In this document: piece after piece, positions 19,029-27,931 of the stretch | How the letters are laid out: each line of letters begins with the position of its first letter | How positions within the stretch are numbered: the first letter of the stretch is position 1 | NCBI GenBank assembly: GCA_049487715.1 | Contig: CP150550.1 | Span: forward strand, 1,079,351 to 1,143,350 | Direction of reading: 5' to 3' | Length of the DNA: 64,000 nucleotides | DNA from: Pycnococcus provasolii | Lineage: Eukaryota > Chlorophyta > Pseudoscourfieldiophyceae > Pseudoscourfieldiales | The notes under the pieces: model-generated | What the model was told of the DNA's origin: nothing | Databases searched by the model: none | The model's input: only the letters and a program-made list of their open reading frames with translations | Program-made: the position numbers and the translations under genes

Positions 19029-21071
19029 CTACAAAACAAGAATTCTGCGCCGATGCCGCAGAATTTCAGCCGCCTTTCGCGAATTGCGCTCAGCAAGTGC
19101 CAGAATGGCTGTTGCCGCTACAATGTCGGCACGCCAATACGACGATTCTGCCGATACGAGTGCCGCGGCGCGTGCCGCGGCACGTCGGGCAGCGACAACG
19201 TTTCCACGCGCGACGAGCGCTCCCACCAGATTGGCAAGCATCGCAGGTGCATCCTCCGTGGCATGCGCAGCGCCACCACCTTCGGCGAGGCTCGCCTGCA
19301 GCAGTTCCATTGGCGATAGTCGCGCACCTGCTGGCATTGGTCCGTCCATGCAAAGTGCCTCGGCGAGCAGAAGGCGTGCCCTCGCACGTTCCGTGGCCAG
19401 GTCAGCCGCCGCCTCGGTGAGCACGCGCGTCGCCGCCTTCGCCGCATCCGCTGGCTTCCGCCTTTCGAGGGCCACATGTGCCGTCGCAAGAAGTGCGGCG
19501 GTCCGAAGCCTTGCACGCTCCGCGCGTCTTCGTCGACGCCACGACGCGAGAGCCGGTCGAGGCGGCACGGCGGCGGCGGCGGCGACCGTCGCAGCCTCCG
19601 CCTCCTCCTCGCCGATGTCAGCCTCACTCTCCTCGGCAATCAAACGAAGGCAAGTTGCTAATGCATGAGTCGCGAATTCGATGCTAAGATTCGTCGCCGT
19701 GGGCGACGGTGGCAACGACGTTGCCGCAGTCGTCGTCGTCGTCGTCGTCGTCTGCGGCGGTGGCGATTGTGAAGAAGAAGATGAAGAAGGCGACGACGAG
19801 GACGCGGGTGCTGGCGCTGGAGCTGGCGAAGCGGCGTGATGCGCAATGCAGCACTCTGCCAGGCGCATCCAGTAGAGCGCGCTATCGGCGCACGCCGGCG
19901 CAGCTTCCGTCAGGCAGGCGAATGCGCCGACGTAGTCGCCAAGTCTCAGCTTCTGCACACCAAGCGCGTACATCAGTCGCGTTCCCATGTCACCCGTCAA
20001 CGGATCTGGGGTGGGGCTCACGGCTAGCTCGCGCATCGCGCGCGCGAGAAGTAGGCTGGCAGTGTTGTGATTTCCCCTCCTCGCCTCGAGCAGGGCGGCG
20101 TTTGCGGGAAGGCAAGCTCGCGCCGCCGCATCGTCCGCCGCGCCAAGTGGCGCTGGCGCCGCGAGCAGTGCCTCACCCGCGGCGGCGGTGTCACCCGCGA
20201 GCCAGCCGGCGTGAGCCCTTATGTGTGGAATATCGTCGCCTACGTCGTCGCCTCCCTGCTGCGCGACGACGTCGGCGCCGGAGGCGGCGGCGGCGAGCAG
20301 CTCGAGGCGCGCGCGCGCGAGGCTGACGAAGCGGTCGCCGTCGCCCTTCCGTGTTCTCGCCTCGCATGCTCGCAGCGCCTCGCGCGCCTCGCCCAGTCGT
20401 CCGCAGCGCAGCGCCACCTCGACGAGCGTCGTGTAGAGTCTCCTCGCAGCCGCCTCCGGCATCGCATCCGCGCTGCGGAAGAGGTGCGCGAGCGTCGTGG
20501 CTGGCGTGTCGGCGTTCGAGCTTCCGTCTCCCGCCGCCATGGACGCGAGCGCGGTGTTCACCGCCGCGACGTGCGCGTCGTGCTCTCCGACCCACGGGTT
20601 TCCCGTGGACGGCGACGACGGCGGTCCTGCAGGCGACGACGGCGCCGTCGGCGTTCCTCCCGGGCTCCCCGGCGTGGTGGTGGTGGTGTTGGTGGTTGTC
20701 GCGGCGTCTTCGATAGCGGCGTTGACCGCCCTGTCTGTGAGCGCCGCCGCCCTGACGAGTTCGTCTCTCGCGTCCGTGACTTCGTCTCTAAGTTCGCGCA
20801 CGTCGTTCGCGTGTTCGTCGTGTGCGTGCCTATCTCTCGCGTAGAATTTGGCCAAGGCTAGGTTGTGTTTGAGCCGCGCGTCGTTCGGCCTGATTGCGTG
20901 GATGTTGGCAAGCGCTTCTCTACAAGCTGCAAATTCCCGCGCGTGGAACGCGTCGCGCGCAAGAAGACGCGCGGGCACAGCCTTATCAGCACCATTATCG
21001 GTAGGGGTACGCTGGTCACAATCACCACCACCACCACCCTGGTGCAGGAGCTGCTGCTGCTGCTTCTCCAT
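19029..21071 (-). CDS. CNOT10: CCR4-NOT complex subunit 10 (TPR protein)
   Basis: 680 aa of helical TPR-like repeats: [16 protein letters not shown] near the N-terminus and a diagnostic segment [17 protein letters not shown] then [11 protein letters not shown], matching CNOT10, where this TPR precedes the conserved LRLAECC. Two low-complexity linkers (Thr/Pro/Ser around 120-160; Ala/Pro/Ser/Gln around 425-465) interrupt the repeats. CNOT10 joins CNOT11 on the N-terminal arm of CNOT1 in the mRNA deadenylase complex. Alanine-rich composition reflects the high GC. Confidence 0.82.
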   Translation of the reverse strand: [680 protein letters not shown]

Positions 21072-21617
21072 GTTTTGCCGGCGTGCCTGCCAACGTGCAG
21101 GTTTGTTATCGTAGTCTAAGTTCGTTTGCCCCCCCCCCCCTCGCCACTGCCACGGCTAGCGTGTGAGTGAGAGCCCGAGTCTAAGATAAAAGAGGAGAAA
21201 GAGAAGAGAAGGGAGGAGGGGCGAGGCGGTGGAAAGATGAAAGAGGAGTTCAGCAGAAAAAAGGAAGGGCACCCCCGGGGGAGTCAACTGGGATCACGCA
21301 GCCCCCAGGTGGTTCTGGTGGTACTCCTGGGAGCGATCTAACGCAGTTCCTGGATCCTGAGGAGTTCCTCTTCTGCCCCTTCCCTCGACCAGACAGACGC
21401 CCTTCCCTCTGAAGTCTGAAGGAGAGAGAGGGTGGTAATAATAATCTTACTTTGGAAGAGGGAGGGAAAAGCTCCGCCTGTCCGGCTGTCCGGGTGGGGT
21501 GGTAATAAGAGCAGTCGTCCCGTCCCTTCTTCTTCTTCTCCTTGGCGTCAGCGTCCTTGTGGTGCCTGTGCCACGTCTCACGTTCGCTCTCGGCCTTCTT
21601 TAGCACCCCCTGGGGGT
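21072..21617. promoter_or_regulatory. Divergent promoter region
   Basis: 546 bp between CNOT10 (minus) and the TMEM184-like gene (plus). It contains a C10-plus run near 21129 and purine-rich stretches around 21190-21260. No gene. Confidence 0.35.
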
Positions 21618-21970
21618 ATGCTCACTCCTAACGGCATGCTCACGCTCGAGCTCGCGATCCTCCTCAACTTCGTCGCAGGCGCGTGGATCTTCGCAGGCGC
21701 CGTCTACGAACACAGAAAGGCGAACATATACGCACCCGCGCAGGTGTGCTGCGTCAGAATCACAGCACTCGCGCCCGTCGCCGCGGCGCTCGTATGGACG
21801 CAGATGGTATGCATCAACAACGCAGAAGGAGGGGCGCCCATGCTCGTCGCGACGATGGAGGCTCTCAGAGACTTCGTCGAGTGCTACTGTGTATTTTGTT
21901 TTTGGGTGCTGATGATTGTGTGGGTAGGGGGTGAGCGAAGAGCGACCGACTTACTCGACGCGCAGCTTGA

Positions 21971-22001
<31 letters not shown>

Positions 22002-22841
22002 GCGGCGGGAACAAAAACAAGTGCAGCAGACTCAAGTGAGCGAGCGAGCGCGCCCGCGCCAGCTGCATCAAAATCTGCCAACGGTGCCGCCTCTGCCAGC
22101 GCTGTCAATGCAAAGCTGGCGCCAAGCGCGCCGTCTTCGTCGACGGCGCCGTCTTCGACCAAGCCTTGCAACCGCAGCGCATCCGAAGACGTCGAGGCGG
22201 CGACAGCGGCGATGGCGGCGTCAGCGGCGTCACCGTACTGCCACGTGTTCCCTCCGCTCGAGGGTGTGCAGTCGCTGCGCTCGCTGGCGCTCTTCAAATT
22301 CCACTCGGGCTCGGAGCGCCTTCGCTACTGGCGCTCCGTTCTCGTCGCTTGGCTTTTCGTCAGGCCTATGCTCACGCTGCTGCACGCCGCACGCGTCGAG
22401 AGGCTCGTTCTTGCTCAGGACGAAGGCGTTCAAAAACGACCACGCATTGCCGTGATGATTGTCACAGCCGTGGCGATGCATACACTGCTCGACACGTACT
22501 GGCGACTTCGCTCGCGACTCGACGGCTTACAAACGGCGCGCAAATTTGTTGCAATCAAGGTGGTTGTCGGCGTTACCATCCTGCAGCAGCAGCTTGCGCC
22601 TTTCTTTCTACCATCCGGACAGCGTGGCCACGCCCTTCTCTGTGGGCTCACAGCGCTCGAACTGGGTGCATTTTCGCTGCTGCTTCGCGTCTCGTTCGCA
22701 CCAAACACGCTGAATATGTCCGCCATCTCGCACTCAGCGACGGATGACGCGAGCGGATCCGGTCTCTCAACGCCTCGGCTGCTGTCGTTGTGGGATGTGT
22801 TCAACCTCAAGTCAATCTCTCGAAAGTTGTACTCGCTATAA
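21618..22841 (+). CDS. TMEM184/OSTalpha (DUF300) family membrane protein
   Basis: 407 aa with seven predicted helices. The first three lie within residues 8-110, a long Ala/Ser/Thr-rich loop follows (about 115-205), and the remaining helices lie in 215-370. The family hallmark ARKFVAIKVVVGVTILQQQL matches the LKFIAVKxVVFLTFWQ segment of TMEM184/organic solute transporter alpha. Plant members (LAZ1) are vacuolar or endomembrane proteins in cell death and hormone trafficking. The ATG at 21618 (MLTPNGML) starts immediately before helix 1. Confidence 0.8.
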
Positions 22842-22962
22842 ATTTGTAACATGAACTCTCTGTCTAAAAACTTCTTAGAAAATTAATTGACGGGAACCCC
22901 TAAATGTGACAGGCGTTCCCCGAAAGAGATCGCGACGATCTATTTCACATTTCATTGACAAA

Positions 22963-23412
22963 ATGATGGCGCGTGTGGCGCATCTTTTCTTTTTGAGCAC
23001 TCTGCTCCTGGCGATGCTGCTGCCTGCTGCTGATGCCTTCCTCCTTCAGTGGCTACGTGCATCGCAGGCGGCAACGACTGTGCAGGATTCATCTGATGCT
23101 GGCACTGTATGTGGGCCGGCTACGGTGGGAAGAGACGCTGCACGAGTCGCGTGTACGCGAATGAATATCGCTTGCCAAAGTCCATCGATGCAACCTTCCA
23201 AGATTGTGGAGAATGCATGTGCGCAAGAAACGACGAGGACGCCGATGAAGGACGATAACGCGCGGAGGATCTGTGCGCGAGCATACGATGAATACATCGT
23301 CAATGCAGAGTACTTTCTTTCGCAGTATCGCCAGAATTGTGCAGGACTTTTAGTCACCGATTGTGGCAGTGCTTTGTACACGAACTACAAGAAAATGTTT
23401 TGCCAATCGTAA
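22963..23412 (+). CDS. Small secreted cysteine-rich protein
   Basis: 149 aa, unrecognised. A signal peptide (MMARVAHLFFLSTLLLAMLL... cleaved after ADA, about residue 25) is followed by a mature chain of about 125 residues with eight cysteines (GTVC, VACT, IACQ, NACA, RICA, QNCA, TDCG, MFCQ), which could make four disulfides. It is likely extracellular or cell-wall. The start is ATG 22963; the frame opens slightly earlier on a GTG. Confidence 0.7.
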   Translation: MMARVAHLFFLSTLLLAMLLPAADAFLLQWLRASQAATTVQDSSDAGTVCGPATVGRDAARVACTRMNIACQSPSMQPSKIVENACAQETTRTPMKDDNARRICARAYDEYIVNAEYFLSQYRQNCAGLLVTDCGSALYTNYKKMFCQS

Positions 23413-23459
23413 ATCCAATCCAAAGTGGCAAAGTGCTGCTGCTGCTTTTTGTTTTTTTG

Positions 23460-24389
23460 TTACACGCTCAAATCTTTTTGCTTCCGTTCTTGTCTACATC
23501 TTTTCTCGTATGCGCGCATGTGCTTCCTCTGAGTCGACCAGAAGGTGCGAGATGGGACATACTTGGTCGTTCCTTCCGTGACTCGACGCGCAAACAATTC
23601 ATCCGAATCATTCATGTCGACGTCAACATCATTCAGAATCACGTCACGTTTTGCGGCACGTCGTCGTCGCCGACGGCCCACACCACCACGCACAGGCTTT
23701 TGCTTTTGCTCAACGACGCGCCGTGCAGTAGCAGCAAGATCATGCGCACGTGCATTCCCAACGAAACCGACATGTCCAGGGCACCACTTCAAGCGCAGCG
23801 TGCATCTATGTCTTCTTCGCAGTCGCGCCGCAACGTCACGCATTGTTCGAATCGCAACGTCGTCTCTTTTGCCGCCGCCGCCACGGTCCAGCGACTTGAT
23901 TAATGACTGTGCATCGGTGTAAATTGTGACTGTACCAACAGTCTCTCCTCGTCCGACAAAGCTATCGCAGAGATCATACGCGACAACCAGTCCTCGTGCA
24001 ACGGCAAGGGTCTCGACGGCGTGTGCTCTTGGTGCAAAGCCGGCGAGGCTTGGGAATGCGCTCAGTTCACCAAGGGCTGCAAAAGCAGGCTCGTCCGCGC
24101 AGTACGTAGACGTTGACTCCTCCTCAACACTGCGCCCCCACCGTGACTCTGCAAGCATCCAACCTGCGTTGGACACGTCGTCGTCGTTCCTTGGCTCCTC
24201 GACGCTTGCAAGGACGCACACGCCGACTGAGTACGCCGTTCGCGCGTACGATCCGTCTGCGAACACCGAGAGCGCGACTGCTTTTGTCGTCGTTGTTGAA
24301 GCTCGTCGTCGTGTTCTCGAAGGTGACGACGAGGCTGACCTGAGGTGGTGGTGGTGGTGGTGGTGGCGCAAGTTGCCCGTCACCGCCAT
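23460..24389 (-). CDS. RNase H domain protein
   Basis: 309 aa. Catalytic residues of the type 1 RNase H fold are visible in order: Asp45 in VFADGSY, Glu in AHAVETLAVARGL, Asp in IYTDAQSLIKSL, and His/Asp in WCPGHVGFVGNARAHDLA. It resembles reverse-transcriptase-associated and plant RVT_3 RNase H proteins as much as cellular RNase H1. There is no hybrid-binding domain at the N-terminus, only a His/Ser/Arg-rich leader. The C-terminus (RRRRRRAAKRDV and beyond) is basic and could bind nucleic acid or be a nuclear localisation signal. The start at 24389 is only 75 bp from the poly-G tract. It could be a domesticated retroelement fragment; no flanking RT is seen. Confidence 0.72.
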   Translation of the reverse strand: MAVTGNLRHHHHHHHLRSASSSPSRTRRRASTTTTKAVALSVFADGSYARTAYSVGVCVLASVEEPRNDDDVSNAGWMLAESRWGRSVEEESTSTYCADEPAFAALGELSAFPSLAGFAPRAHAVETLAVARGLVVAYDLCDSFVGRGETVGTVTIYTDAQSLIKSLDRGGGGKRDDVAIRTMRDVAARLRRRHRCTLRLKWCPGHVGFVGNARAHDLAATARRVVEQKQKPVRGGVGRRRRRRAAKRDVILNDVDVDMNDSDELFARRVTEGTTKYVPSRTFWSTQRKHMRAYEKRCRQERKQKDLSV

Positions 24390-24454
24390 GGCTGGCGGGA
24401 TAGGTTGGTATTGGATAACACCCCTAACCAAACCCCGAAATCAAAAATGCGTTT

Positions 24455-24463
24455 CGTTGCGTG

Positions 24464-24466
<3 letters not shown>
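24455..24466 (+). repeat. 12-bp direct repeat flanking the G tract (left copy)
   Basis: CGTTGCGTGCGG is repeated exactly at 24909-24920, on the other side of the homopolymer tract. The pair looks like a target-site duplication, a slippage product or an assembly overlap. Confidence 0.8.
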
Positions 24467-24901
<435 letters not shown>

Positions 24902-25056
24902 TTTTTTACGTTGCGTGCGGTGCTTGGTGTGTTCAGGTCCCCCCGGCCCCGGCACCTGGCAAGCGCTCGAGCGCCCTCGAACAGGACGAGGACACGAGGG
25001 CCCCTGAAGGACACAGCACCACCACCAAACGACGGAACCAAACGAAAGCACTGACG

Positions 25057-25929
25057 ATGGCCGTGCGCGGCCACTGGCTTGCGTTGGCCCTTGCTTTCGT
25101 TCTGCTACCACGAACACTAGCCGTCCACGACGAGACGCAAAGTGTCACATCGCTCGACGCAAGGTTCGTCGCTGATACGGACAACTGGCTTAAGGTGTTT
25201 TCGAAGGGAACGGTGTTTGGTGAATACGTGCCGCAAAACGCGGAGCAGGTGTTCAACGATGCGTTTGCGCTGAACGGCATCGTCGTACGTTTGTGCGACG
25301 ACTGCCTTGCCACGCATAAGCAAATCGTGTACGCGCGCAAGTCGCCAACGACCGACAGCTTTAACGCCTACCAAAACTTTCTCATCACGTGGAGAAGTGC
25401 CAAGAATACGCTGAACCAGGACTTCGAGCTGTACAGCTCGCTCAACTCATTCGAAAGTGGACTTCCGAGGTGGACTTACTGCAACTACGACGACAACGAA
25501 ATTGGATTCCCGCGTGACTGCGGCCCGTCAAGCAAGATCGACCACCAGTGGACGAGCTTGACGAGGGCACTAGCTTCCTCAAAGAAAGAGTTCGTGTACT
25601 ACGTGTACGTAGGCTTACCCACGGGCGAGTGGCCGGTGAGCTTGAGCGCGGACGGCGCGGCTGTCTCCGTGACTGCGCTGGGCTCCGCCGTCGTAAAAGG
25701 CAATCGCGTGCACGTGACGGGCAGCGAGGTGATCGCGACCGTGAGCGGCGAGATGAGGGTGCAGAAGAACTACCCGGTTGCCACGGAGAGCACGTCGGCG
25801 AGCCGCGATGGCTTGGCTGCAGACTGCACGGGCGAGAACGTTCGCGCGATGATTTACGACGGAACGAGCTTCGTGTGCGCGTGCAACAGCGGCTGGAGCG
25901 GTGCGAACTGCGCCACGGCAGCCGCTTAA
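25057..25929 (+). CDS. Secreted protein with C-terminal EGF-like motif
   Basis: 290 aa. Signal peptide at residues 1-22 (HWLALALAFVLLPRTLA). The central 210 residues match no family I know; they hold paired cysteines (VRLCDDCLATH, RWTYCNYDD, PRDCGPSS). The last 35 residues form an EGF-like unit (ADCTGEN, FVCACNSGWSGANC). Likely extracellular. The frame is open far upstream through the G tract, but the ATG at 25057 is the plausible start because the signal peptide follows it directly. Confidence 0.75.
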   Translation: MAVRGHWLALALAFVLLPRTLAVHDETQSVTSLDARFVADTDNWLKVFSKGTVFGEYVPQNAEQVFNDAFALNGIVVRLCDDCLATHKQIVYARKSPTTDSFNAYQNFLITWRSAKNTLNQDFELYSSLNSFESGLPRWTYCNYDDNEIGFPRDCGPSSKIDHQWTSLTRALASSKKEFVYYVYVGLPTGEWPVSLSADGAAVSVTALGSAVVKGNRVHVTGSEVIATVSGEMRVQKNYPVATESTSASRDGLAADCTGENVRAMIYDGTSFVCACNSGWSGANCATAAA

Positions 25930-26287
25930 ATACATAATAAATACGTTATCTTTTGTATCAAATCCCGTTCACCTGAGAGCTTGACCACCTTAATCAACGT
26001 GACGAATCAACGGCACAGCTAACTTCATTACGTCTTCCCACCATGAGTAGCGAATGGGGTTGGTTTGACTTCATGGTTTTTCCCAAGGCGAACCCCGAAA
26101 GAAAGCACCGCAGATTCGCTCGTCAGTCTGTTGATTTCTCTTCAGATTTTCTTCCGATATTTTGGAACTCATGCTTTGCGACGAAAACAAGACGAAAAAG
26201 GAAAAAAGGGGACCGCCCCCCCTCCAACTTTCCAGGTGGGACGCGTCCACGCAAGACTACACTCTTTAACGTGCAACGCACGACGCC
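25930..26287. other. Intergenic region with partial copy of the subtelomeric repeat
   Basis: 358 bp. It contains CTTGACCACCTTAATCA at 25980-25996, exactly shared with the two subtelomeric repeat copies at 57079-57274 and 60849-61037. The rest is promoter and leader of the S2P gene; no gene seen. Confidence 0.5.
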
Positions 26288-27559
26288 ATGCACGCCATGC
26301 ACGCTCCGCGCTCGTCGTGCCGCCCTCACCTCCCCGCGAAACGTTGCCTGCTCTCTACCGTCCATGCTCCCCGTCCACGTCGTCACGGTGTTGCAGATCC
26401 CGAGGTGCGCGTGGTGACGCGCGAGGCTCTGCCTGCGGCAACACTCGCGGCGCTCGAGACGGTGGGATCGAGCGCGCAGGCGCTCGGTGTGCTTGCGGGC
26501 ATCCTTGCAGTTCACGAAGGTGGCCACTTCGCCGCCGCACGGTTTCTGGGAATACACGTCGACAAGTTCAGCATCGGATTCGGACCCAAGCTGTGCGAGA
26601 AGGAGCACGACGGCGTCGAGTACAGCTTGCGTGCGCTGCCTCTCGGGGGGTTCGTCGGGTTTCCCGACGACGATCCATACAAGCCGTACAGGGACGACGA
26701 CCCCGACCTGCTGACAAATAGGCCTGTGCTGGACCGCGTCGCCGTCGCATCCGCGGGCATCGTCGCGAACGTCGCGTGCGCCTTTGCGGTGCTCTTCGCA
26801 CAGGTGTGCACAGTCGGCACGTTCGACTTCTCCTACAGCCCAGGCGTTCGCGTACCCGAGGTGGCGACGGCGTCCGCGGCGGATCGCGCGGGCATGCGTG
26901 CAGGTGATGTCGTCGTCGCCGTCGAGGGGAAGCGCCTTGCCGCGAGCGCGAGTGCGGTGAAGGACCTCGCACGACGCGTTAGCCTGCAGCCGGGCGAGAG
27001 CACGCGCCTCACGCTGTTGCGCGACGGATCGAACGTCGAGGTGACGATCGTCGCGGATGACGCGTACGCACCCACTGTCGGCGTCGAGGGCGGCATGAGG
27101 CAGAAGCCCAGGCTTGGAGTCACGCTGATGCCCAATTCCACGGCTGTCAATCACAAGCCAAGTGACCCTGTCGAGGCGCTCGCGATGGCGTCGCACTCGT
27201 TCAACTCACTTGCCAGCTCCGTCACAGGCAGCCTGCGCAAACTGATCACTGCGCCTGAAGTCGCGATGGATACGTTGAGCGGGCCTGTCGCCGTCGTCGC
27301 CGTCGGCTCCGAGGTGGCACGCGGCGGCAACGGCGGGATGTACCAATTCGCCGCGGCGGTAAACATCAATCTCGCGGTTTGGAATGCGATGCCCTTACCG
27401 GCGCTGGATGGCGGTTACATTACCCTCTATCTTCTTGAGCTTCTGAGGCGAAAGAAGCTTCCGAAGGAGCTCGAACGATCGGTGATGAGCGGCGGCTTGC
27501 TTATGTTCCTCGGGCTGGGTATGGTGCTCGTCGTGCGCGACACCATGGCACTTCTGTAA
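26288..27559 (+). CDS. Intramembrane metalloprotease, site-2 protease/RseP family
   Basis: 423 aa. The zinc motif HEGGH (His76, Glu77, His80) sits in the first hydrophobic segment (ALGVLAGILAVHEGGHFAAA), and the partner motif NAMPLPALDGG lies near residue 375. A PDZ domain is between them (about 190-290, with VPEVATASAADRAGMRAGDVVVAVEG). This order equals bacterial RseP and the plastid protease ARASP. Residues 1-45 are basic and free of acids, fitting a plastid transit peptide. It presumably cleaves membrane-spanning regulators in the chloroplast envelope or thylakoid. The ATG at 26288 is the first in frame. Confidence 0.88.
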   Translation: MHAMHAPRSSCRPHLPAKRCLLSTVHAPRPRRHGVADPEVRVVTREALPAATLAALETVGSSAQALGVLAGILAVHEGGHFAAARFLGIHVDKFSIGFGPKLCEKEHDGVEYSLRALPLGGFVGFPDDDPYKPYRDDDPDLLTNRPVLDRVAVASAGIVANVACAFAVLFAQVCTVGTFDFSYSPGVRVPEVATASAADRAGMRAGDVVVAVEGKRLAASASAVKDLARRVSLQPGESTRLTLLRDGSNVEVTIVADDAYAPTVGVEGGMRQKPRLGVTLMPNSTAVNHKPSDPVEALAMASHSFNSLASSVTGSLRKLITAPEVAMDTLSGPVAVVAVGSEVARGGNGGMYQFAAAVNINLAVWNAMPLPALDGGYITLYLLELLRRKKLPKELERSVMSGGLLMFLGLGMVLVVRDTMALL

Positions 27560-27931
27560 AAAGATTAAGCTACTGGTTTTTATAAACTAAAGTTAGTATC
27601 TTTGGCGAACCGTGTTCACCTTGCACGTATCCCAGTACAGCATAACCTTAGCGCTTGATAGGCGCCACTTGCCGTGTGTAGTCCACGCTTCTATAGGTAG
27701 GCAAGGCTGCCGAGGAGAGCAGAAGAGGAAAGAGGAAAGCCTGGCACCTAAAAGGTTTCGGGGTTCGTGCGACGAGATTGGGGGTTCTGGACTGCGATCT
27801 GCGCGTTCGCCCCGTTCCTGTTCCTCTTCAGCCTTTCCTCTTCGCGCCAATTTCAAGCCCCCTTGAAGGGCTCCCCCCAACTGTTTTTTTGGCCCCCCCT
27901 CCCTCCCCCCCTGTTTTTCGCACCAGCAGCC
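27560..27931. other. Intergenic region
   Basis: 3' flank of the protease gene and the 5' leader of GCP3, which is C/T-rich from about 27820. The GCP3 frame is open upstream on a GTG at 27767 but lacks an ATG. No gene. Confidence 0.5.

Noticed and set aside
19478-20861. Plus-strand Arg-rich frames
   Set aside because: Shadows of CNOT10 on the minus strand.
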